Origin: an uncultured beta proteobacterium
GTDB taxonomy: Bacteria > Pseudomonadota > Gammaproteobacteria > Burkholderiales > Burkholderiaceae
Direction: 5' to 3'
Length of the DNA stretch: 5,051 bases
Assembly: GCA_903845455.1 (NCBI GenBank)
Contig: CAIMXN010000008.1
Location: 1 to 5,051 of the forward strand
The position numbers and the translations under genes are program-made. Below the pieces are notes generated by a model. It saw nothing but the letters and a program-made list of their open reading frames with translations, searched no databases and had not been told where the DNA came from. Positions 1 through 5,051 of the stretch are shown here, piece after piece (position 1 is the stretch's first letter; each line of letters begins with the position of its first letter).

Positions 1-1341
1 GATGATATCTTTGCTACGATCTTTAATCTTAATATAGCCGTCAGGATTCATCACAGCCAAGTCACCGGAATGGAACCAGCCGCTCTCAAAAGCTTCTGTA
101 GTCGCCTTCTCGTTTTTTAAGTAACCCTTCATGGTGATATTGCCCTTAAACATAATCTCACCCATCGTTTCGCCATCGGCTGGTACAGACTCCATCGTTT
201 CTGGGTTAATTACCGCGATCGCTTGTTGCATGTGGTAGCGCACACCTTGCCGTGCATTTAAATTTGCGCGTTCACTAATGTCTAAATTACTCCACTCATC
301 TTGCTGAACACAAATGGCGGCAGGACCATAGGTCTCCGTTAAGCCATATACATGAGTTAAATTAAAACCCAACTTCTCCATGCCTTCGATAATGGCTGCT
401 GGGGGCGCAGCACCAGCAATCAGACCTTTAACCCCTTTGGGTAATCCTACCTTCATCTCTTCTGGGGCATTGACCAAAAGGTTATGCACGATTGGGGCGG
501 CGCAGTAGTGGCTAACCTGATGCTCTTTAATTGCTGCAAAAATATTCTGAGCATCTACACGACGCAGACAGATATTAATGCCAGCACGAGCTGCAATAGT
601 CCAAGGAAAACACCAACCATTGCAATGGAACATCGGTAAAGTCCATAAGTAGATTGGATGCTTAGTAATATCCCAATCTAAAATATTGGATACCGCATTA
701 ATCGCTGCGCCGCGGTGATGGTAAACAACCCCCTTTGGGTTGCCAGTAGTTCCAGAGGTATAGTTCAGACAAATAGCCTGCCACTCATCTGTGGGTACCT
801 GCCACGCATACTGTGGATCGCCCTTGGCCAATAATTGTTCATAAGTCAGCTTACCCAACCTTTCGCCAGGCACATCAAACTCTTTTTCCTCAACATCAAT
901 CACCAAAAAATCCCGACCACTTTCTTTCTTGGCAATCTCAAGCGCTTTTTTCATGGTCCCAGAAAACTCCGGATCAACGATCACCACTTTTGCCTCGCCA
1001 TGATTCAGCATGAAGGCTATTGATTCTGGATCTAGACGGGTATTAAGGGCATTTAAGACAGCACCAACCATGGGTATGCCAAAGTGCGCCTCAACCATTG
1101 GGGGTGTATTAGGTAACATCACAGCCACAGTGTCACCAAGTCCAATGCCATGCTGACTTAAGGCACTGGCAAGGCGGCGGCAACGCTCATAGGTCTGCTG
1201 CCAGGTTTGACGTAATTTGCCATGAACAACCGCTAAGCGATTTGGGTAAATCTCAGCCGATCGCTCTAAAAATAATAGCGGTGTAATAGGAGTGAAGTTC
1301 GCTGAATTACGCTCCAAACTTTGTTCATAAATATTTGCCAT
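1..1341 (-). CDS. AMP-forming acyl-CoA synthetase, C-terminus cut by window edge
   Basis: It activates a carboxylic acid to its CoA thioester through an acyl-adenylate (ANL superfamily, cytoplasmic). The window holds 447 codons from the ATG; relatives are about 540-550 residues, so the small C-terminal domain with the catalytic lysine lies off the left edge. Visible motifs are the phosphate-binding loop YTSGTTGNPKG (194-204), PMFHCNGW (236-243), GAAPP (310-314), YGLTETYG (332-339, adenine binding), GWFHSGD (421-427) and DGYIKIKDRSKDII (434-447), which is the hinge region. The HHRGA and FHCNGWCFPW stretches resemble the branch holding medium-chain acyl-CoA synthetases (AlkK-like) and methylmercaptopropionate-CoA ligases (DmdB-like). 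The substrate cannot be read from sequence, so no symbol is given. The start is supported by AAGGG five bases before the ATG. It lies 27 bp downstream of the deacetylase-family gene, probably in one operon. The family call is very sure; the substrate is unknown. Confidence 0.95.
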   Translation of the reverse strand, partial: MANIYEQSLERNSANFTPITPLLFLERSAEIYPNRLAVVHGKLRQTWQQTYERCRRLASALSQHGIGLGDTVAVMLPNTPPMVEAHFGIPMVGAVLNALNTRLDPESIAFMLNHGEAKVVIVDPEFSGTMKKALEIAKKESGRDFLVIDVEEKEFDVPGERLGKLTYEQLLAKGDPQYAWQVPTDEWQAICLNYTSGTTGNPKGVVYHHRGAAINAVSNILDWDITKHPIYLWTLPMFHCNGWCFPWTIAARAGINICLRRVDAQNIFAAIKEHQVSHYCAAPIVHNLLVNAPEEMKVGLPKGVKGLIAGAAPPAAIIEGMEKLGFNLTHVYGLTETYGPAAICVQQDEWSNLDISERANLNARQGVRYHMQQAIAVINPETMESVPADGETMGEIMFKGNITMKGYLKNEKATTEAFESGWFHSGDLAVMNPDGYIKIKDRSKDII

Positions 1342-1345
1342 TTTT

Positions 1346-1351
1346 ACCCTT
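1346..1351 (-). promoter_or_regulatory. Ribosome binding site of the acyl-CoA synthetase
   Basis: On the minus strand AAGGGT precedes the ATG, with the last G of AAGGG five bases away. It sits in the 27-bp gap after the deacetylase stop codon. That gap shows no hairpin or terminator, which supports read-through from the upstream gene. Confidence 0.6.
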
Positions 1352-1368
1352 GAGGTTTATTTTTTTAA

Positions 1369-2289
1369 TTAGAGGTCTGCCAAGGTTCGAACGTGCGCCA
1401 CCACACTACGACCTAAAGCGGAGAGGTTGTAACCACCTTCTAGACAGCTCACTATCCGTCCTTGAGCAAATTGATCTGCAATCTCTTTTAATTGTTTGGT
1501 GATCCACACATAATCATCTTCCACCAAGCCCATTTGCCCTAAATCATCTTCCCGGTGAGCATCAAAACCTGCAGAAATAATCATGAGTTGTGGCTCGAAA
1601 TCCCGTAAGCGTGGCAGCCAGCGCTCTTGAACAATTGAACGCACTACGTCACCGCGAGTTGAAGCAGGCAATGGAACATTCACCATATTGTTTGCTCCAT
1701 CCAATCCACTATAGGGATAAAAAGGATGCTGAAAGAAACTACACATCAAGACATTGGGGTCATTGAAAAACGCAGCCTCAGTACCATTACCATGATGCAC
1801 ATCAAAATCAATGATCACCACGCGTTCAATCCCATATTGCTCCATGGCGTAGCGAGCAGCGATGGCAACATTATCAAAAACACAGAAGCCCATGGAGCGC
1901 GTAGGCTCAGCATGATGTCCTGGTGGCCTTACTGCGCAAAAGACATTTTGGACTTCACCCTTCATGACGGCATCTACACCCGCAATCGCAGCGCCTGCTG
2001 CACGCAAGCATGCTCTCCAAGTATGGGGATTCATAATGGTGTCACCGTCGAGCATAAAATAACCGCTCTCAGGAGCGCGCTCTTTTACAAAAGCAATATG
2101 ATCAGGACTATGCACCAACTCCAATTGATCTTCTGTAGCCAATGGCGCATCTAAATGATGCAAAAATTGATTTATCCCACTTCGAATGAGCTGATCATTA
2201 ATAGCTTGAATGCGCTCCGGGCATTCGGGGTGATGACTGCCCATCTCATGTTTTAGAAAATCTGGATGAGTTATGTATCCTGTTGTCAT
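1369..2289 (-). CDS. Histone deacetylase superfamily amidohydrolase (class II-like)
   Basis: A zinc-dependent amidohydrolase of 306 residues that removes acyl groups from lysines or small amines; bacterial members act on proteins, acetylpolyamines or unknown substrates. The whole arginase/deacetylase fold is present. The N-terminal signature is HPECPERI (20-27), and RPPGHHA (121-127) holds the active-site His pair H125/H126. GFCVFDN follows at 134-140. DFDVHHGNGT (161-170) supplies zinc ligands D163 and H165, and SAGFDAH (239-245) supplies D243. EGGYN (284-288) carries the transition-state tyrosine Y287. All catalytic residues are intact, so it should be active. No signal peptide is visible, so it is probably cytoplasmic. 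The ATG is preceded by a weak GAAAG nine bases upstream. It is the first gene of a probable operon with the acyl-CoA synthetase and is divergent from the transglycosylase gene. The family is certain. Whether it is an AcuC-like protein deacetylase or an acetylpolyamine amidohydrolase is open. Confidence 0.95.
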   Translation of the reverse strand: MTTGYITHPDFLKHEMGSHHPECPERIQAINDQLIRSGINQFLHHLDAPLATEDQLELVHSPDHIAFVKERAPESGYFMLDGDTIMNPHTWRACLRAAGAAIAGVDAVMKGEVQNVFCAVRPPGHHAEPTRSMGFCVFDNVAIAARYAMEQYGIERVVIIDFDVHHGNGTEAAFFNDPNVLMCSFFQHPFYPYSGLDGANNMVNVPLPASTRGDVVRSIVQERWLPRLRDFEPQLMIISAGFDAHREDDLGQMGLVEDDYVWITKQLKEIADQFAQGRIVSCLEGGYNLSALGRSVVAHVRTLADL

Positions 2290-2365
2290 TACTTAAAACT
2301 TTCAATAGCAATACTACAATTTTGTTAATTCAATAAACGTGCCATCTACCCAAAGCTGACTTCAC
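2290..2365. promoter_or_regulatory. Divergent intergenic region, likely holding both promoters
   Basis: These 76 AT-rich bases are the only space between the deacetylase gene (leftward) and the transglycosylase gene (rightward), so both promoters should lie here or just inside the coding ends. For the rightward gene, TACAAT at 2315-2320 is a good -10 match; its best -35 is poor (TTAAAA at 2293-2298, 16-bp spacer). For the leftward gene, TAGTAT at 2316-2311 overlaps it but lacks a convincing -35. No clear operator palindrome was seen. The region is sound as a location; the individual boxes are guesses. Confidence 0.4.
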
Positions 2366-3622
2366 TTGAATATCTGTTTCCATGTCTCCAGCATCATCCT
2401 AGTTCTGCTTCTGGGAGCATGCTCTAGCACCCCCACACAACAAAGTAATCCCAATCAGCCTATCGTAAACCAAACTGACGAGACAGGATCTGAGCCCCTC
2501 TTTTCCGAAAATATTCAGGAATTACTGGCTCAGGTAGCGCAAGCTCAAGAAATACCCCTGGCCACCCTTGAATCTGGCTTTCTGGATGCTAAGACGATTT
2601 CCTCTATCCGCAAATTGGTATTACCCCCATCCGGGACTTTTAAGAAAAATTGGGTGGCTTACCGCAAGCGCTTTATTGAGCCCATCAGATTAAAAGCTGG
2701 AAAAGCCTTTTGGGAGCAAAACCAGCTATTTTTAAGCCAGATTGAACAAGAATCCGGAGTGCCGGCTGAGATCATCGTGGCTATTATTGGTATAGAAACC
2801 ATTTATGGTCGCCAAACTGGTAACTTTAGGGTTAAAGACGTGTTATCAACCCTTGCTTTTAGTTACCCTGATACGCCCAATAAAGTGAGTCGTGAGCAAC
2901 TATTTAAAGATCAGCTCAAAGAGCTCATCTTAATGTGCTGGTTAGATGCGGGGGGCAAGCTCCCTGCTAAAAATAGCCTTAAAGACTTCAATAGCGGACA
3001 CTTTAGCGCATGCCTTAATCAAAACAGCTCCTACGCTGGCGCAATCGGCTTACCGCAGTTCATGCCTAGTAGTATCAGAAGCTTCGCAGTGGATGGAGAT
3101 GGGGATGGCCGTATCGATCTAAAACTCAGCCCAAAAGATGCCATTGCCAGCGTTGCTCACTTTCTGAAAAAACATGGCTGGCAGCCCGGCATGCCTATCT
3201 CCTTTCCAGTTCAGGACTCGGGTTTAGCAGAAGCCAAGATGCTGGCTGATGGCGAACCTCAACTTAAATACTCTATTGAGGAGCTCGTTAGTAAAGGAAT
3301 TCTGAAGCCAGAGCAAGGTGATCTTCAAGCCGGTGGCGTCGCACCACAAAACAAGGGATTTATTGTTGATTTGCCCTACCCCGATACAGACGGCACAGAT
3401 CAAGTTCACTACGTAGTAGGCTTAAATAATTTTCTGACCATCGTGCAATACAACCGCAGTTATTTTTATGCGCAAAGCGTTGTTGAATTTGCAGTAGCCT
3501 TAGGCTACCAAAATCAGAGCGCCGTTCCTGTGAGTAATACTGCAAAAGGAATGAAGACAACAGAAGATCGCATAGCGAAAACCAAAAAAACCAAGACCAA
3601 GAAAAAGCCCAAGGCATCTTAG
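2366..3622 (+). CDS. mltB: Membrane-bound lytic murein transglycosylase B (lipoprotein)
   Basis: It cleaves the MurNAc-GlcNAc bond of peptidoglycan to give 1,6-anhydromuropeptides (GH103/SLT_2 family), acting in cell-wall turnover at the inner face of the outer membrane. It has 418 residues. The lipobox LLGAC puts the lipidated Cys at position 19, followed by Ser, which fits outer-membrane sorting. The catalytic Glu is E144 in IIGIETIYGRQTG (141-152). YAGAIGLPQFMPSS (223-236) is the substrate-groove signature, and DGDGDGRID (243-251) resembles the EF-hand-like calcium loop of E. coli Slt35. NNFLTIVQYNRSYFYA (354-369) is the usual C-terminal block. A Lys-rich tail (about 381-418) extends beyond the usual end. 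The start is TTG: an in-frame TGA lies at 2357-2359 and no ATG or GTG lies between it and the lipobox. The ribosome site is weak and the signal n-region has no Lys or Arg, so the start is less certain than the function. Confidence 0.93.
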   Translation: MNICFHVSSIILVLLLGACSSTPTQQSNPNQPIVNQTDETGSEPLFSENIQELLAQVAQAQEIPLATLESGFLDAKTISSIRKLVLPPSGTFKKNWVAYRKRFIEPIRLKAGKAFWEQNQLFLSQIEQESGVPAEIIVAIIGIETIYGRQTGNFRVKDVLSTLAFSYPDTPNKVSREQLFKDQLKELILMCWLDAGGKLPAKNSLKDFNSGHFSACLNQNSSYAGAIGLPQFMPSSIRSFAVDGDGDGRIDLKLSPKDAIASVAHFLKKHGWQPGMPISFPVQDSGLAEAKMLADGEPQLKYSIEELVSKGILKPEQGDLQAGGVAPQNKGFIVDLPYPDTDGTDQVHYVVGLNNFLTIVQYNRSYFYAQSVVEFAVALGYQNQSAVPVSNTAKGMKTTEDRIAKTKKTKTKKKPKAS

Positions 3623-3638
3623 AAATACTACAGCAAAC

Positions 3639-3659
3639 TTAAACTGGAAATACTCCAGT
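3639..3659 (-). terminator. Weak hairpin at the end of cysM, possible terminator
   Basis: A perfect 6-bp inverted repeat, ACTGGA (3643-3648) and TCCAGT (3654-3659) with a 5-base loop, overlaps the last cysM codons. Read on the minus strand it is followed by TTTAAGTTT, a broken T-run over the stop codon. The stem is short and the U-tract poor, so termination would be inefficient. It is the only terminator-like element between the two convergent genes. Confidence 0.3.
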
Positions 3660-4550
3660 AGATAGGTAACGATCACCACGATCGCAAACAATAAATACAA
3701 TTGTCGCGTTCTCAACTTGCCGCGCAATACGCAAAGCCACTACTAGAGCTCCGCCAGCCGAGATGCCACAAAAGATACCCTCTTGTGCAGCCAGACGACG
3801 CGCCATTTCTTCTGCATCAGCCTGAGTCACATACTCAATACGATCAACCCTATCACCCTGGTAGATTTTAGGGAGGTACTCTGGGGCCCATTTGCGAATC
3901 CCAGGAATTTGCGAACCGTCCTCAGGTTGCGCGCCAATAATTTGAATAGCGGAATTCATTGACTTGAGATAGGTCGACACTCCGGTAATCGTACCTGTCG
4001 TTCCCATTGCTGAAATAAAATGGGTAATCTGTCCATCGGTATCGCGCCAAATCTCTGGGCCAGTTGTTTCCAAATGTATGCGCGGATTATCTGGGTTAGC
4101 AAACTGATCTAGTAATTTACCGCGCCCTTCTTTTTGAAGTTGCATAGCGTAATCTCTAGCAAACTCCATGCCACCAGATGCAGCCGTCAGAATCAATTCA
4201 GCGCCATAGGCAGCCATACTTTGACGGCGCTCAATACTTTGATTTTCTGGCATCACCAAAACCATTTTGTAACCAAGCATCGCTGCGGTCATTGCCAATG
4301 CAATACCCGTATTACCACTGGTAGCTTCAATTAAGGTATCGCCAGGTTTAATTTCGCCGCGTTCTTGTGCGCGCATGATCATCGACAGCGCAGGTCGGTC
4401 CTTCACCGACCCGGCTGGATTATTTCCTTCCAACTTACCCAAAACGACATTGCCACGACCCTCATTCTCAAGGCCAGGGATACGTTGCAGACGAACCAGT
4501 GGCGTATTGCCCACCGTTTGTGAAATGGTTAAGTAAGAAGGTGTACTCAT
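3639..4550 (-). CDS. cysM: Cysteine synthase B (O-acetylserine sulfhydrylase B)
   Basis: A pyridoxal-phosphate enzyme that makes L-cysteine from O-acetylserine and sulfide; CysM enzymes also accept thiosulfate, giving S-sulfocysteine. It is cytoplasmic. Its 303 residues equal the length of E. coli CysM. The PLP-binding lysine is K50 in NNPAGSVKDRP (43-53). TSGNTG (77-82) is the substrate loop, GTTGT (183-187) cups the PLP phosphate, and S264 in GISAGG (262-267) sits at the pyridine nitrogen. CysM rather than CysK is indicated by AQPEDGSQIPGIRKW (207-221) and by the C-terminal CDRGDRYLSTGVF (289-301). It lies 41 bp downstream of the ComEA-like gene on the same strand and ends tail to tail with mltB. 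No good Shine-Dalgarno precedes the ATG, so translation may depend on the upstream gene. Confidence 0.95.
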   Translation of the reverse strand: MSTPSYLTISQTVGNTPLVRLQRIPGLENEGRGNVVLGKLEGNNPAGSVKDRPALSMIMRAQERGEIKPGDTLIEATSGNTGIALAMTAAMLGYKMVLVMPENQSIERRQSMAAYGAELILTAASGGMEFARDYAMQLQKEGRGKLLDQFANPDNPRIHLETTGPEIWRDTDGQITHFISAMGTTGTITGVSTYLKSMNSAIQIIGAQPEDGSQIPGIRKWAPEYLPKIYQGDRVDRIEYVTQADAEEMARRLAAQEGIFCGISAGGALVVALRIARQVENATIVFIVCDRGDRYLSTGVFPV

Positions 4551-4562
4551 TAAGGCATTTTA

Positions 4563-4602
4563 GCCGTAAGCCCACCTAAATGCGTAAGGGCTTAATTACG
4601 GC
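4563..4602 (-). other. Stem-loop spanning the comEA stop codon and the cysM leader
   Basis: GCCGTAA at 4563-4569 pairs perfectly with TTACGGC at 4596-4602. Inside, GCCC (4570-4573) pairs with GGGC (4588-4591), giving 11 bp interrupted by a 4-base bulge and closed by a 14-base loop. An alternative inner pairing is TAAGCCC (4567-4573) with GGGCTTA (4588-4594). In the minus-strand transcript the structure covers the last ComEA codons and stop and ends 12 bases before the cysM ATG. It has no U-run on either side, so it is not a standard terminator. It may influence read-through, RNA stability or cysM translation. Confidence 0.4.
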
Positions 4603-5026
4603 GACCTGCTCCTTCGCGATCCGTATAAGGGCGAGAACTGTTTTGACCACGAGAACCACGTCGGTTATTACTGGCACCTTCTTTCTTGGTCTTGCCATTG
4701 GGTTCACGAAATGAGCCAGGGGCTTCAATGGTTAAACCGTTATCCACCATTTTTTCAACTGATTTCATACCAATACCACGTACACGCTTTTGCAAATCAT
4801 TAGCATCTTGAAAATGGCCTCCATCAAGTCGTTCCGTGATGATTGTTTTAGCTTTAGAAGGGCCTATTCCTTTGATGCTCTCTAATTCAGTTTGAGTAGC
4901 AGTATTCACATTAATTGGTGAAGCGAAAGCAGAAGAAAGCCCCCCTCCTGAAAGGGCTAATATTGCAGAAAATGCTGCTGCTTTTAATAAACGTTGAGCG
5001 CTGCCTAGCGGTAAGTAATGAGTCAT
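4592..5026 (-). CDS. ComEA-like secreted helix-hairpin-helix DNA-binding protein
   Basis: A 144-residue protein of the ComEA type. Family members bind double-stranded DNA in the periplasm and, in naturally competent bacteria, ratchet incoming DNA through the outer membrane. A Sec signal peptide spans about residues 1-35: basic R12 and K15, a hydrophobic core, and a likely cut after AFA at 33-35. Mature-protein motifs are INVNTATQTELESIKGIGP (38-56), the first helix-hairpin-helix with GIGP at 53-56, and RVRGIGMKSVEKMV (81-94), the second. After residue about 103 comes a roughly 40-residue low-complexity tail rich in Arg, Gly, Ser and Asn, with clear net positive charge, beyond the core that makes up short Gram-negative ComEA proteins. 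The start is well supported by GGAG five bases before the ATG. It is followed by cysM. The fold is sure; a role in transformation is inferred from the family, as no other competence gene is in view. Confidence 0.88.
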   Translation of the reverse strand: MTHYLPLGSAQRLLKAAAFSAILALSGGGLSSAFASPINVNTATQTELESIKGIGPSKAKTIITERLDGGHFQDANDLQKRVRGIGMKSVEKMVDNGLTIEAPGSFREPNGKTKKEGASNNRRGSRGQNSSRPYTDREGAGRRN

Positions 5027-5031
5027 CTTTT

Positions 5032-5035
5032 CTCC
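5032..5035 (-). promoter_or_regulatory. Ribosome binding site of the ComEA-like gene
   Basis: GGAG on the minus strand lies five bases before the ATG, the clearest Shine-Dalgarno in the window, and it fixes this start. The remaining bases to the right edge (5036-5051) are AT-rich and too few to judge a promoter or an upstream gene. Confidence 0.7.
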
Positions 5036-5051
5036 AGTTGTTAATAAAAGA

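Noticed and set aside
813..1023. Two overlapping short plus-strand open frames inside the acyl-CoA synthetase
   Set aside because: Both are antisense to conserved coding sequence and their translations show no recognisable domain.
1726..2154. A 142-codon plus-strand open frame opposite the deacetylase gene
   Set aside because: It lies wholly antisense to a gene with intact catalytic motifs, its translation has no recognisable domain, and it looks like a by-product of the coding strand's codon use.
2382..2402. ATG at 2382 as an alternative mltB start
   Set aside because: It is out of frame with the lipobox and catalytic domain and meets TAG after six codons.
3360..3727. Hydrophobic minus-strand open frames across the convergent mltB/cysM ends, resembling a small membrane protein
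   Set aside because: The Leu/Phe-rich translation is what the complement of A-rich lysine codons in the mltB tail gives. The frames overlap both real genes, and I saw no sign of an independent gene.
4134..4334. A 66-codon plus-strand open frame opposite cysM
   Set aside because: It is antisense to strongly conserved PLP-enzyme coding sequence and has no recognisable features.
4567..4594. The TAAGCCC/GGGCTTA inverted repeat as an intrinsic terminator
   Set aside because: Neither strand shows a run of T after the stem, and the loop is long. It is kept as an unexplained structure instead.
1..5051. Search by eye for CRISPR repeats, insertion-sequence ends, tRNA or rRNA genes and defence genes
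   Set aside because: Nothing was found; genes are tightly packed housekeeping types with no transposase, integrase or repeat array.

Overview
The window is about 5 kb of compact bacterial chromosome with five protein-coding genes and almost no spare DNA. Base composition is moderate (roughly mid-40s % G+C by eye). Protein style and gene set point to a beta-proteobacterium of the Burkholderiales; the gene order and low G+C recall Polynucleobacter. This assignment rests on recognition, not on a search. No mobile element, CRISPR array, tRNA or rRNA is visible.

Layout, left to right. (1) Minus strand, running off the left edge: an AMP-forming acyl-CoA synthetase missing roughly its last hundred residues. 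(2) Minus strand, 27 bp upstream of it: a complete zinc-dependent amidohydrolase of the histone-deacetylase superfamily. These two very probably form one transcript. (3) A 76-bp divergent intergenic region. (4) Plus strand: a membrane-bound lytic murein transglycosylase B lipoprotein that appears to start at a TTG codon. (5) Minus strand, tail to tail with the transglycosylase across 16 bp: O-acetylserine sulfhydrylase B (cysM). (6) Minus strand, 41 bp upstream of cysM: a secreted helix-hairpin-helix DNA-binding protein of the ComEA type with an unusually basic tail.

Functionally these are housekeeping genes: fatty or organic acid activation, protein or polyamine deacetylation, peptidoglycan turnover, cysteine synthesis and periplasmic DNA binding. 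I see no evidence of a new defence, toxin or mobile system. The most suggestive point is the tight pairing of a deacylase-family enzyme with an AMP-forming acyl-CoA synthetase. This recalls the Bacillus AcuC/AcsA pair, in which the deacetylase reactivates the synthetase. Smaller points are the atypical start and signal peptide of the transglycosylase, a stem structure across the comEA-cysM junction, and charged tails on two envelope proteins.
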